From Marinomonas sp. MED121 (lineage in GTDB: Bacteria > Pseudomonadota > Gammaproteobacteria > Pseudomonadales > Marinomonadaceae), in contig NZ_CH672429.1 in the NCBI RefSeq assembly GCF_000153025.1, forward strand, positions 1,513,107 through 1,577,106: a DNA stretch of 64,000 nt. Reading direction: 5' to 3'. Positions within the stretch are counted from its first letter, which is position 1, and each line of letters starts with the position of its first letter. Of this stretch, positions 9,236 through 18,795 are shown piece by piece. The position numbers and the translations under genes are program-made. Below the pieces are notes generated by a model. It was not told the origin of the DNA and made no database searches. It was given only the letters and a program-made list of their open reading frames with translations.

Positions 9236-11038
9236 TTAAGTCTGTATTTCTTGGGTCAAAGGCACATATTCATCCGCCTGAGGTAAACGAACATATAGGG
9301 GCTCTTCAACCCTTTTAAGACAAAATCCATCCTCTTTAAGAGGGACTTTTTTGTGTTTAAAGGTGCCTGTCATTTCCACCCCTTTACTAATGCGAAGGAA
9401 CAGAGGAATAGCATAATTTGGCATGTCTTTTTTCAGTTCATTCAACATCTTATTAAAGTCGAACTCTTCTAACTGACAATCAAGGCGAATAGATGCCATA
9501 CCAGCACGACCATTGGTATTCGGTATCTCTACCCCATACACAACGGTTTCACTGACGTTGTCGACCCCATCAATGAGCATTTCTACTTCGGTAGTTGAAA
9601 CATTTTCCCCTTTCCAGCGAAAAGTATCCCCAGTACGGTCCACAAATTGCGCATGACGAAAGCCAATATCACGCATTAAGTCACCCGTATTAAACCAGGC
9701 ATCGCCTTCCTTGAAGACATTGCGCATAATGCATTTTTCGCTTTTCTCAGCATCTGTGTAACCATGAAATGGGCTTTTGGCCGTTATTTCTCCGATCAAT
9801 AAACCCACTTCACCTCGCTTCACTTTACGCAGCTTGCCATTTTCATCCGTTAAGGCGGTGTCCGTTTCTTTGTCGTATTCAACAATGGCGTAAGGATAGG
9901 GGGAAAAGCCAACGGTACGATCAAAGTTAAGCACATTGGTAAAGCCGATATTGCCTTCACTTGAAGCATAGAACTCCATGATTTTCGGGATATCAAAGCG
10001 CTGCTTAAACTCATCCCAAATGGAAACTCGCATGCCATTACCCACTATGATACGTATGCTATTTTCAGCTTCATCAGCTTGCGGGGCTTGCTCCACTAAA
10101 TAACGGCATAACTCACCCACATAGCCAAAAGCTGTCGCTTTATAATCCTTCACATCCGACCAAAAGCCACTGGCACTGAATTTTTTAGTCATGATAAGAC
10201 AAGCGTTTCCTGCCAAAACGGACCCCCAACAAATCGCCATGGCGGTGGCATGGTAAAAAGGTAAAGGAACATACATGCGATCTTCAGCCTTAAGACGCAC
10301 AGAAGCATAACCAAAGGAGCCATAGGCTTTCATGTAACGCCCATGATTAAAAACAACCGCTTTAGGCATACCTGTCGTACCTGAGGTATAGATATAAAAA
10401 CAAGGATCATCAGGGTAAATAGATTGGCAACTCACAGGGCTTTCTGCACTTTGCCCAAGGATCATTTCAGCAAGATTTTGCCACCCAATAGGAGCAGCGC
10501 TAGGCTGCTTTAAAGTATCTTTATCGGCTAGGTAATAATGTTGGTTATCAGGTATTTGAGTCTCTTTTCTAATCGCTTGATAAGCCTCAACACATTCCTC
10601 TCCCACTACGGTTAATTTTGGCTCAACCAAGTTAATACTATAGGCCAGTACCTTGCCCTTTTGAGCCGTATTTACCATGGCGGCAATGGCGCCAATTTTA
10701 GCGCAAGCCCCTACAACCGCGAGTAATTCAGGACGGTTTTCCACCATCACAGCAATACAATCACCCTTTTGAATTCCTTGAGCGAGAAAAAAATGAGCAA
10801 TTTGATTAATCCAACGATTAAACTCAAAATAAGTCAGTTGCCTATCTTCATATAAAATGGCTAAGCCTTCTGGGTTTTCATTAACGCATTTTTCAATACA
10901 AAGCCCTAACCCCACATTTTTAGTCTTATCCGAAGTGTTGGCAATTTTTAACCCTTTCACCAAGCTAGGGAAGCCTGCCAGAATACTTGGGACTTTGCTT
11001 ATCATCTTCCTTTTACTGATCAGTGTTTGTGTACTCAT
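9236..11038 (-). CDS. Long-chain acyl-CoA synthetase (FATP/FadD6 type)
   Basis: A 600-residue adenylate-forming enzyme that activates long-chain fatty acids to acyl-CoA. The AMP-binding signature YIYTSGTTGMPKA is at residues 215-227; FYASSEGNIGF and DTFRWKGENVSTTEVE in the C-terminal third are characteristic of the FATP (very-long-chain synthetase) branch rather than classical FadD. AGGAG lies 6 bases before the ATG. The AraC regulator just upstream on the same strand (11343-12413) is a plausible but unproven controller. Length matches the family. Confidence 0.92.
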   Translation of the reverse strand: MSTQTLISKRKMISKVPSILAGFPSLVKGLKIANTSDKTKNVGLGLCIEKCVNENPEGLAILYEDRQLTYFEFNRWINQIAHFFLAQGIQKGDCIAVMVENRPELLAVVGACAKIGAIAAMVNTAQKGKVLAYSINLVEPKLTVVGEECVEAYQAIRKETQIPDNQHYYLADKDTLKQPSAAPIGWQNLAEMILGQSAESPVSCQSIYPDDPCFYIYTSGTTGMPKAVVFNHGRYMKAYGSFGYASVRLKAEDRMYVPLPFYHATAMAICWGSVLAGNACLIMTKKFSASGFWSDVKDYKATAFGYVGELCRYLVEQAPQADEAENSIRIIVGNGMRVSIWDEFKQRFDIPKIMEFYASSEGNIGFTNVLNFDRTVGFSPYPYAIVEYDKETDTALTDENGKLRKVKRGEVGLLIGEITAKSPFHGYTDAEKSEKCIMRNVFKEGDAWFNTGDLMRDIGFRHAQFVDRTGDTFRWKGENVSTTEVEMLIDGVDNVSETVVYGVEIPNTNGRAGMASIRLDCQLEEFDFNKMLNELKKDMPNYAIPLFLRISKGVEMTGTFKHKKVPLKEDGFCLKRVEEPLYVRLPQADEYVPLTQEIQT

Positions 11039-11342
11039 TACTGACTCCTAAGCGTTTTTTTTGCACTTTTTATTGTTATTTTCTAGCTAAACCCAGACAA
11101 GTATTAGGTCCGCTTTAACAGGAATTACTGCTACTTAGAGTATAAAAACTGCCCCATATGACTTATGTCATTATGTTGCAAAATACTGGCAATTTGTCTC
11201 ACTCACTTTATAAAAAAGACAAAAAGCGACAATAACGCTAAAACAAGTAGCGTCAGGATAATGAACTTGAAGAAAGCACTAAATTTAAAAAGAAGAGAAA
11301 GTAGAACTAAGGGGGAAACCTAATACGAGGAAAACAGCAAAG
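11039..11342. other. Promoter gap of the acyl-CoA synthetase
   Basis: 304 AT-rich bases between the end of the AraC gene and the start of the synthetase gene, both minus strand. I see no coding frame, no FadR-type palindrome and no convincing terminator; the interval presumably holds the synthetase promoter. Confidence 0.4.
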
Positions 11343-12413
11343 TTAACCCCGTAAAGAAAGAGAAGAAATTAGCGAACGCTGTTTCATCAATTGGCGGTAC
11401 TTATTGGGGGTCATATTAAACCAAGATTTAAAGGCTCGATAAAAAGCACTGGGTTCCTTAAAACCCAAAGCTTCACTAATTTCATCGAACACATGTTGGT
11501 CCGAAATTAAAAAGTGCACCACTTTTTCCTTTCTCACCTCGGCTAAAATCGCGCTGAAATTTGTGTCTTCTTGTGCCAGTTTTCTATGTAAGGTTTGACG
11601 GCTCATATTGAGCTTAACAGCCACCTCATGAGAGTTAAAACGGCCCGTCTTAATACCTTCAGCGATAAGGTGTTTTACTTGGCTATGTAAACTGGATTCC
11701 GTTTGATTCACTTCATCCATGTTCCTATCAATATAACCAAGCAGAGCATCTTTAATAAATTCATTGGCGGTTTTAATCGGTCGCTCTAGCATGTCATTGG
11801 CAATATCAATAAAGGCAAACTCTTGATCAAAGTTAACTTGAGAACCAAAAATCTCATGATATTGCATCACATAATCAGGCTTTGCATAGGGAAACCCCAC
11901 TCTTACAGGCAAGACTCTTGTATCAGACAAACGGCTTGCCCAAGTAATAGCAGCGCTCAAACTACGCTCTATTTCACTAATCCTAATACCTTTAGGGTAA
12001 GTGTTTTTATACACAAGGCGACAACCCCATTTATAGGTTTGTAATTGTACCTTTTCACACTGATTCATCAGGGCGATGTTATCAACAAAGTTGTGCAGGG
12101 CCTCTCTTAAGTTGGCAGAATGTATTAATAGCTGGGACAAGACACCCACCAGCTTAGTATTAATTTGAGAGCCAACTATCAAGCCAATATTGGGCTTCAC
12201 CCCATCCGTCATGGCCAAATCCCATAATCTTTCTTGTAATTGCACAGGCACACGCAAAGAAACGTCATTGAGTTGCTCTCGGCTATAGCCCAAAAGTGAT
12301 TCAATATCAGATGAGACAATACCTTCTTTATTCAGCACCTCATAAAGGTCCAATAAAGCCGCAGATGATGTGGTCGCTTGCACTAAATCCTCCCTGACAA
12401 AACTTGCATTCAT
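11343..12413 (-). CDS. AraC family transcriptional regulator (OruR-like)
   Basis: A 356-residue regulator. The N-terminal about 190 residues match the arabinose-binding-like domain seen in OruR/ArgR-type and MmoR-type regulators (PRVPVQLQERLWDLA near 55-66, GVLSQLLIHSANLREAL near 90-106). The C-terminal AraC DNA-binding domain contains NMSRQTLHRKLAQE and GFKEPSAFYRAFKSWFNMTPNKYR, about residues 270-340. It lies upstream of the fatty acyl-CoA synthetase on the same strand; relatives often control lipid or ornithine catabolism, so a link is plausible. Inducer unknown. Confidence 0.88.
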   Translation of the reverse strand: MNASFVREDLVQATTSSAALLDLYEVLNKEGIVSSDIESLLGYSREQLNDVSLRVPVQLQERLWDLAMTDGVKPNIGLIVGSQINTKLVGVLSQLLIHSANLREALHNFVDNIALMNQCEKVQLQTYKWGCRLVYKNTYPKGIRISEIERSLSAAITWASRLSDTRVLPVRVGFPYAKPDYVMQYHEIFGSQVNFDQEFAFIDIANDMLERPIKTANEFIKDALLGYIDRNMDEVNQTESSLHSQVKHLIAEGIKTGRFNSHEVAVKLNMSRQTLHRKLAQEDTNFSAILAEVRKEKVVHFLISDQHVFDEISEALGFKEPSAFYRAFKSWFNMTPNKYRQLMKQRSLISSLSLRG

Positions 12414-12557
12414 TATGAAGCTTGTCCAGCAATGCCGTTATATGAGGATTAAAAATACCTGACAAACCAAGGAATGTTAACGGCTAGAAAAAGTGTCATG
12501 ACTGCAAAACATATGAGAAGAAGCAAACCGACACCCTAACTGACACTATAGCAGGTG

Positions 12558-12642
12558 TTAAAACGCCAAGATTGCAATTAGAAAACAAGCACTTATATTC
12601 TCGATATCCACTCAATATAAGTTCAGGATTGAGGCGTTTTAA
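12558..12642. repeat. Nested inverted repeats upstream of the AraC gene
   Basis: Outer arms TTAAAACGCC (12558-12567) and GGCGTTTTAA (12633-12642) enclose inner arms ACTTATATT (12591-12599) and AATATAAGT (12614-12622). The element lies between the stop of the second chemoreceptor gene and the AraC start, so it could act as terminator, operator or structured RNA. Confidence 0.65.
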
Positions 12643-12697
12643 ATACTCTCCTATCTACAATCAATCAACCCAACTAACACTCAAGCTTTTAGCCACA

Positions 12698-14674
12698 CTA
12701 AGCAACCTTAAAACGTTTCACCAAGGCTAATAATTCATCAGACAAACTTAACAGGCCATCGCCTTGGGCGCTGGCTTGTTCTGCGCCTTCTTTGCTTTCT
12801 AACATGATGTGATTAATCTGGCTAAGGCTTTGGCTAATGTCTGCTACCGTGAGTTTTTGCTCATCGGTAGCATTGGCCACCTGAGCATTCATGTCTCGCA
12901 TCTGACTAACCGAGTCTAAAACTTGCACCAGCTGTTGTGTATTCTGAGAAAGGTTTTGACTGCAAGATTGCGATTGTTCAGTACAAAACACCATGCTTTT
13001 TGCCGTTTTTTCTGCCCCTATTTGCAAACTTGCCACCCGAGTTTCAATATCACTAATCGAACCCTGTGTACGGTTAGCGAGACTCCTTACCTCATCAGCA
13101 ACCACAGAAAAACCTCGTCCACTTTCCCCTGCTCGTGCCGCTTCTATGGCGGCATTCAAGGCTAACAAGTTAGTTTGCTCGGCTATTTCTTTAATCACAT
13201 GAATAATATTACTAATAGCGTCACTATTGTGTTTTAGACTGTTAACTTCTGCCATAGCCATGTCCACCTGATGGGCAAGCGTCTGAATTTGTTCACTATT
13301 CTCCAGCAAACTTTGATGGCTAGTCTGTAAAATCGATTGAGCCTTTTCCGCTTCTTCTAAGGTGGTTTGAGCATGTTGGGCCACATCCAATGCACTGGCT
13401 TCCATTTGTGTTGCTGTGGCGGCTAATCGCGCACTTTGCATGCTTTGTTGCTCTACTCCACTAAGACTTGTGTGGCTAATATCACGGCTGGTATTGGCAC
13501 TGGTATGAACCGCGGTAACCGTATCTAGAATCTGCTTAACGAGACTGCGCCATTCACGGGACAAGGCATTACTACTTTGAGTCAGTTGAGTCAGTTCATC
13601 ATGGCCTTTTTCTTCAACCTGGCTGACTAGGTCCCCTTCGCGCATATGAGACATTCCCAAAACAACCCGTTTAAGCGAAGTTTGTATATATCGAACGAGT
13701 CTAAAACCTAGCAATAAGGATAAGAACGCCGCCAACAAGGCTCCAAGCATAAGTAACAGTTTACCTTGGCTAACACTGGCTTCTGTCTCATTTGCTAAGG
13801 TATCTGCATGCTTAGCCGCTGCATTAGAAAAACCCGCTATTTTCAAACTGTTTTGCTCAACCAAACCCTCTATTTGAACCAATAAAAGGTTAGATTCTGC
13901 CAAGGCTTGCTGGGCTTTCAGTTGCGATATTAGGGTTAAACTAGGTTCAAAAAGTTGTGCTTCAAACGGTTGCCAAATCTCTATCACGGACTCATAAGCG
14001 TCAGCATCTAACACTTTTAATTCTTGGACTTTGGCATTAATGCGCTCGGCATATTTTTTCACTTCAGCCATAAGTTCGTGATTGGTCTGTTCTGACTCAA
14101 GTACTGCCATCACTTTATTGATCAAAAATGCCATATCATTATGTATCGGCTTTAGCAGCTGTAAATAATTAAGGCGGTATTCTTCATGCAGAAGGTCCTC
14201 TATGGTGAAAGGTAGCTCATCTACAAGGTAGCGAAACTCTTCATCCTGTTCCGCCATAATGGCTTTAGCCTGATTAAATTTTTGACGCTCATTGATCATG
14301 CTCTGAGCATGTTGGAACATAGTATGGGTTAGCGCTTTAATTTCATCGATTTGTTCCCCATCCGTTAGCCTGGCTAAGCTATCAAAATCAGAGGTAAATT
14401 TATCGTTTAGCTCTTGCAATTGCTGGCCCACATTAAGTGTGTCATCTATTGCTGTATCTTGATGCAAGAAGGCTAATAACAGGTATTTAGTTTGGGCCAA
14501 ATTAGTTTCTAAATTGGCGCTCATATACATACGTGGGGAACTGTCATGCACCACAGCATCAATTGTTTCACTGACTTGATTAAAACTTTTAAATGACACA
14601 ATCGAGGTCACGAGAAATAAGAATAGGATACTTCCCATCGTGATAATAATGCGTTGACTGACACTCATTTTCAT
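12698..14674 (-). CDS. Methyl-accepting chemotaxis protein with large helical sensor domain
   Basis: A 658-residue chemoreceptor. TM1 is at about 9-28, followed by a roughly 270-residue, Gln/Glu/Leu-rich helical periplasmic domain, TM2 at about 303-325 and a HAMP domain near 326-378. The cytoplasmic signalling tip [19 protein letters not shown] is near residues 492-512, with [17 protein letters not shown] after it. The periplasmic domain is twice the size of a 4HB domain and looks like the helical-bimodular (HBM) class, whose characterised members sense organic acids. It is monocistronic. Ligand unknown. Confidence 0.93.
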   Translation of the reverse strand: MKMSVSQRIIITMGSILFLFLVTSIVSFKSFNQVSETIDAVVHDSSPRMYMSANLETNLAQTKYLLLAFLHQDTAIDDTLNVGQQLQELNDKFTSDFDSLARLTDGEQIDEIKALTHTMFQHAQSMINERQKFNQAKAIMAEQDEEFRYLVDELPFTIEDLLHEEYRLNYLQLLKPIHNDMAFLINKVMAVLESEQTNHELMAEVKKYAERINAKVQELKVLDADAYESVIEIWQPFEAQLFEPSLTLISQLKAQQALAESNLLLVQIEGLVEQNSLKIAGFSNAAAKHADTLANETEASVSQGKLLLMLGALLAAFLSLLLGFRLVRYIQTSLKRVVLGMSHMREGDLVSQVEEKGHDELTQLTQSSNALSREWRSLVKQILDTVTAVHTSANTSRDISHTSLSGVEQQSMQSARLAATATQMEASALDVAQHAQTTLEEAEKAQSILQTSHQSLLENSEQIQTLAHQVDMAMAEVNSLKHNSDAISNIIHVIKEIAEQTNLLALNAAIEAARAGESGRGFSVVADEVRSLANRTQGSISDIETRVASLQIGAEKTAKSMVFCTEQSQSCSQNLSQNTQQLVQVLDSVSQMRDMNAQVANATDEQKLTVADISQSLSQINHIMLESKEGAEQASAQGDGLLSLSDELLALVKRFKVA

Positions 14675-14826
14675 CTGTGACTCCGGCTTTTGAAGACATT
14701 TTAAGCAGCCGTATCCCTAACTAGGAGATAAAGGCCCTAATTAATAATTAAGTAGAATATTTATGACGTTTTTTTAGAATCAGGCTAAATAGGTCAATTT
14801 CCTATCTAGCCTCCAGATATAGACGA

Positions 14827-15561
14827 TCAACCCACTCGCAGTCGTAAAAAATCAGCCATCCAATGGGCTATCATCACAGAGTCCGTTGCGGCCCCTTTTT
14901 CACGCACTTGAGTTAAGCCTACTTCACACACATCTAGCGGAATGACATCCCCTTTTCTTAAGTCGATCAGCTCATCTTCATACTCAAGGTTAAACTCAGG
15001 GTGAGCTTGAAAGGTTAAAATTTGATCATCATAGATTAAGCCCGCATAGGGGCAAAATTCAGATTCTGCAAAGACCTTGGCATTTTTCGGCAACGCTAAA
15101 ACTTGATCCTGATGCATAGCGCTAATGGCAAAAGATTCAGGTGCACCCTGAATAAAATCAGCCCCAGCAGTCAGTTGATAAGCATGTAAACCAACACCCC
15201 AACCATCTGGGTGTTTATCAACCACACCACCAAACGCATCAGCAATAATTTGATGACCAAAACAGATACCTACCATGGGGCGACCCGTTACTGAGATCTC
15301 CAGAATCAAGCTCTTAAGGCGCAGCATCCATGGGGTGTTTTGATAAACATTAAACTTGGAGCCTGTAATCACCCAAGCATCACATTGCATGGCATCATCC
15401 GGAAAGAGATCTTCACGAACATCAAATACCTGATACTCAAAGTCTGTTGTCACTTGATCAAATAACGCCACAAACATGTCGGCATAAGAGCCATGCTTTT
15501 CTAATAATTCATCCGGTGTGATGCCTGTTGCCAAAATACCGATTTTCAATTGCTTAACCAT
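14827..15561 (-). CDS. Class I glutamine amidotransferase-like hydrolase in the polyamine operon
   Basis: A 244-residue triad glutaminase-fold protein. The nucleophile lies in GICFGHQIIADAFGG (Cys100), with His187 and Glu189 in FQAHPEF completing the triad. It resembles GMP-synthase-type GATase domains more than the Peptidase_C26 family of E. coli PuuD, yet its place at the end of the potFGHI genes suggests an equivalent job such as hydrolysing gamma-glutamyl intermediates; this is inference. A longer frame begins at a GTG at 15603 inside a hairpin; the ATG at 15561 (MVKQLKIGIL) fits the family start. Confidence 0.8.
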   Translation of the reverse strand: MVKQLKIGILATGITPDELLEKHGSYADMFVALFDQVTTDFEYQVFDVREDLFPDDAMQCDAWVITGSKFNVYQNTPWMLRLKSLILEISVTGRPMVGICFGHQIIADAFGGVVDKHPDGWGVGLHAYQLTAGADFIQGAPESFAISAMHQDQVLALPKNAKVFAESEFCPYAGLIYDDQILTFQAHPEFNLEYEDELIDLRKGDVIPLDVCEVGLTQVREKGAATDSVMIAHWMADFLRLRVG

Positions 15562-15601
15562 TTGGGAAGTACCTGTTTTAAACCTATTTTCATTTCTTTT
15601 C

Positions 15602-15627
15602 ACATAGGGCTTTATGCAGCCCTATGT
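15602..15627 (-). other. Perfect 10-bp hairpin between potI and the amidotransferase gene
   Basis: ACATAGGGCT (15602-15611) and AGCCCTATGT (15618-15627) with a 6-base loop lie at the potI stop codon. No T run follows, so it is more likely an mRNA stability or processing element than a terminator. Confidence 0.65.
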
Positions 15628-16448
15628 TATTTATCATCTAGTTTGACGGTTAACGTTGCCTGTCGACGCATCTGATAAACAGCACCAATCACACCAATGG
15701 CTACCACAAGTATCATCAAGGTGGCTAACGCATTGACCTCAGGTGTCACCCCTAATCTCACTTTCGAGAAGATCACCATAGGCAAGGTACTGTTACCTGG
15801 GCCTGATACGAAGCTGGCAATGACCAGATCGTCCAAAGACAAGGTAAAGGACAACAACCAACCTGAAATAATGGCAGGCATGATCAAAGGCAAGGTCACC
15901 AAGAAAAAGAGAGAACCAGGTTTCGCCCCTAAATCCATCGCCGCTTCTTCTAAGGTTTCATCCATAGATGCTAAACGTGACTGCACTATCACGGCCACAT
16001 AAGCCAAACAGAAAGTCGTGTGAGCAATAATGATGGTCAGCGTGCCACGACCAGATGGCCAGCCAAACAAACCTTCCATTGCTACAAATAATAAGAGTAA
16101 TGATAAACCTGTGATTACCTCAGGCATGACTAAAGGCGCCGTTACCCAACCAGAGAGAATCATCTTGCCTTTAAAAGGGCCAAAGCGGCTTAAAACAAAG
16201 CCCGCCATGGTGCCAAGTACGACCGCTAAGGTGGCACTGATAAAGGCAATTTTCAGGCTTAGCAGAGCTGCATTAATGATCTGCTCATTTTCAAATAGCT
16301 CGCTGTACCATTTTAATGACCAGCCACCCCAGACAGTTACCAGCTTAGATTTGTTAAAGCTGTAGATAATCAAAGAGAAGATAGGTGCATATAAAAACAG
16401 ATAACCTAAACCTGCTGTTACGGTTAAAAAGCGTGATTTAGTTTGCAT
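15627..16448 (-). CDS. potI: Polyamine ABC transporter permease PotI
   Basis: A 273-residue inner-membrane permease with six hydrophobic segments. The cytoplasmic EAA loop that docks on the ATPase is visible as EEAAMDLGAKPGSLFFLVTLP near residues 166-186. It pairs with PotH to form the translocation channel. Its ATG overlaps the potH stop by one base (TAATG), so the two are translationally coupled. The order potF-potG-potH-potI matches the E. coli putrescine operon. Confidence 0.95.
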   Translation of the reverse strand: MQTKSRFLTVTAGLGYLFLYAPIFSLIIYSFNKSKLVTVWGGWSLKWYSELFENEQIINAALLSLKIAFISATLAVVLGTMAGFVLSRFGPFKGKMILSGWVTAPLVMPEVITGLSLLLLFVAMEGLFGWPSGRGTLTIIIAHTTFCLAYVAVIVQSRLASMDETLEEAAMDLGAKPGSLFFLVTLPLIMPAIISGWLLSFTLSLDDLVIASFVSGPGNSTLPMVIFSKVRLGVTPEVNALATLMILVVAIGVIGAVYQMRRQATLTVKLDDK

Positions 16449-17404
16449 TAGACGGCCTCCCCTTTGCCCTGAGAATTACGAATCAACATTATGGGTAAGA
16501 CCAAGACCACCAGCATCACAATGGCAACAGCCGATGCCATAGGCCAGTCACGGTTAAGGAAGAATTCATCCCACAGCACACGCCCTATCATCAAGGTATC
16601 CGCACCACCTAGCAGCGCAGGAATCACAAACTCACCTACCGCAGGGATAAATACCAAGACACAACCTGCTATCACACCAGGCATAGCCAAAGGTAAGGTG
16701 ACTAAGAAGAAGCTCTGAGTCGGCTTACTACCCAAATCTTGGGCAGCTTCTAATAAGGTGCCATCCATTTTTTCCAAGGCGCTGTATAAGGGCAAAACCA
16801 TGAAAGGCAGGTAGGTGTAAACAATACCGATATAGACAGCAAAGTCGGTCTGCAACATGATAAGCGGCTCATCTATGATGCCGATCGTCAGTAAGAATTC
16901 GTTCACTATGCCGTTCTTTTTCAAGAACTCCATCCAGGCGTAAACCCTTAAAAGGAAAGAGGTCCAAAAAGGTAGAATTACCAAAGCCAATAACAAAACA
17001 CGTGTAGAGCCATCTGATTTTGCGATGGCATAGGCAATAGGAAAGGCCACGAGCAAGGTAAAGAAAGTCGACAGCACCGCAATTTTTACCGAGCTTAAAT
17101 ACGCATCCAGGTAAAAGTCGTCCTCAAACAAAAACAGGTAATTACCTAAATTTATCTTGATGGAGATATAAGCTTCTTCCAGATCCCAATCTAATAATTC
17201 AGAATAAGGTGGAATCGCAATCGCCGCTTCTGTTAGCGAGATTTTAAAGACAACAAGAAAAGGCACAAAAAAGAATAAACCTAACCAAAAGGCAGGGATA
17301 CCAGCAACAACCGCTCGCCCCCAGTTTACCTTCTTCACGAAGTTGTATTTCTGTAACTTGGCTGCCATGCGGTCCATCACAGCCGAACCTAAAGACATGC
17401 TCAT
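16448..17404 (-). CDS. potH: Polyamine ABC transporter permease PotH
   Basis: A 318-residue permease with an N-terminal cytoplasmic stretch and six membrane segments. The EAA loop LLEAAQDLGSKPTQSFFLVT is near residues 216-235. It partners with PotI. Its start overlaps the end of potG by four bases (ATGA), showing a tightly coupled operon. The long open frames on the opposite strand of potH and potI are mirror frames and not genes. Confidence 0.95.
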   Translation of the reverse strand: MSMSLGSAVMDRMAAKLQKYNFVKKVNWGRAVVAGIPAFWLGLFFFVPFLVVFKISLTEAAIAIPPYSELLDWDLEEAYISIKINLGNYLFLFEDDFYLDAYLSSVKIAVLSTFFTLLVAFPIAYAIAKSDGSTRVLLLALVILPFWTSFLLRVYAWMEFLKKNGIVNEFLLTIGIIDEPLIMLQTDFAVYIGIVYTYLPFMVLPLYSALEKMDGTLLEAAQDLGSKPTQSFFLVTLPLAMPGVIAGCVLVFIPAVGEFVIPALLGGADTLMIGRVLWDEFFLNRDWPMASAVAIVMLVVLVLPIMLIRNSQGKGEAV

Positions 17405-18561
17405 GATGTAAGTACCACGCTGCTATCTTCATCCCAATGCAAAAAGACAGCATCATTCCAAGTATATCTGTCGCCCATACTGCGAGTAAAATTAGGCTGG
17501 GTCACTCTGACTTCTTTACCTGATGCCAATCGCACTCTAAACACAGAAAGGCTGCCCATATAAGCGATTTCTTCTATGATACCTTGTATGCAATTAACGC
17601 CTTTTTCAGGCTCTTTCTTCGTAATTCGAATCTTTTCAGGACGAATCGCCACATTAACAATCTGATCCGGTGCACAGCTAATCCCATGATTCACAAACAA
17701 GGTTGTGCCAGCTTCTTTTGAATCTATCTGCACACTGTCTGGCTCGTCTTGAATCACCTTACCTTCAAACATATTGACTGAGCCGATAAAGTCCGCCACA
17801 AACTTACTGTTAGGATATTCATACACATCATGGGGCTCATCGGTTTGAACTATGATGCCCTGATTCATTACCCCAATGCGGGTCGCCAATGTCATGGCTT
17901 CTTCTTGGTCATGGGTTACCACCACAAAGGTGACACCTAACTCTTCTTGAATATTGATTAACTCAAACTGCGTTTCTTCTCTCAGTTTTTTATCCAAGGC
18001 ACCAAGGGGTTCATCAAGCAATAAAAGCTTAGGGCGTTTTATCAAAGCCCGAGCTAGCGCCACACGCTGCCTTTGGCCACCCGATAGCTGATGCGGTTTA
18101 CGCTTACCAAGGTGGCCAAGCTGGACCATGCCTAGCATTTCTTCGACTCTTTGCTTAATTTCCGCTTTTGCAACGCCTTCACGCTTAAGACCAAAGGCCA
18201 CATTGTCAGCCACACTAAGATGAGGGAATAGTGCGTAAGATTGGAACATCATATTGACGGGACGCTCCCATGGCTGAATACCTGCCATGTCTACACCATC
18301 AATCAGGATACGACCACTGGTTGGCGTTTCAAAGCCCGCCAACATACGCAACAAGGTACTCTTGCCAGAGCCTGATCCCCCTAATAAACAGAAAAGCTCT
18401 TTCTTATAGATATCCAGCGAGATATTGTCCACCGCCTTAAAGTCACCGAAGTTTTTAGTGACATTTTCTATCCGTAAAAATGGTTCAGCACCTTCTTGTT
18501 TCCAAAGTGGTAGCTGTTCAGTTGACATTGAACTGGGCACAATCTGCTCAGAGAAAGACAT
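17401..18561 (-). CDS. potG: Polyamine ABC transporter ATP-binding protein PotG
   Basis: A 386-residue ATPase energising polyamine import. Walker A GGSGSGKST is at residues 61-69, Q-loop Gln107, signature LSGGQ 159-163, Walker B LLLLDEP 179-185; the C-terminal third is a TOBE-like regulatory domain (NVAIRPEKIRIT). An 18-residue longer frame reaches 18615, but the ATG at 18561 (MSFSEQ) is chosen because GAGGG lies 6-7 bases upstream. It follows potF after a 234-base gap containing a terminator, so expression of potGHI probably depends on partial readthrough or its own promoter. Confidence 0.95.
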   Translation of the reverse strand: MSFSEQIVPSSMSTEQLPLWKQEGAEPFLRIENVTKNFGDFKAVDNISLDIYKKELFCLLGGSGSGKSTLLRMLAGFETPTSGRILIDGVDMAGIQPWERPVNMMFQSYALFPHLSVADNVAFGLKREGVAKAEIKQRVEEMLGMVQLGHLGKRKPHQLSGGQRQRVALARALIKRPKLLLLDEPLGALDKKLREETQFELINIQEELGVTFVVVTHDQEEAMTLATRIGVMNQGIIVQTDEPHDVYEYPNSKFVADFIGSVNMFEGKVIQDEPDSVQIDSKEAGTTLFVNHGISCAPDQIVNVAIRPEKIRITKKEPEKGVNCIQGIIEEIAYMGSLSVFRVRLASGKEVRVTQPNFTRSMGDRYTWNDAVFLHWDEDSSVVLTS

Positions 18562-18762
18562 GGCAAACCCTCGATTAAAATTATTATATAAATTGGCTCT
18601 AACTGCCCCTATCAAGCCTGAACAAGACCCGTCGAAGATAGGTGGCTAGTGACTGAATCGCTAACTAAATATTCAGCTAAAAGAACACTTAATTAGTGGT
18701 TCAATTTAAAATTAGCAAATATTTTATTTTTAAGACAATTAGTTATCTTAAATATTAAAAAA

Positions 18763-18788
18763 TAAGGGAGGCACTTCAGCCTCCCTTA
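18763..18788 (-). terminator. Terminator/attenuator between potF and potG
   Basis: TAAGGGAGGC (18763-18772) and GCCTCCCTTA (18779-18788) form a perfect 10-bp stem. On the minus strand it is followed by TTTTTTAA and comes right after the potF stop. It would give the usual excess of binding protein over membrane components. Confidence 0.9.
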
Positions 18789-18795
18789 AACTTAA

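Noticed and set aside
12923..13202. Plus-strand frames inside the second chemoreceptor gene
   Set aside because: Antisense shadows of the conserved MCP tip; no independent start signals.
15697..16718. Long plus-strand open frames opposite potI and potH
   Set aside because: They mirror strongly supported permease genes, lack ribosome sites and have unnatural composition.
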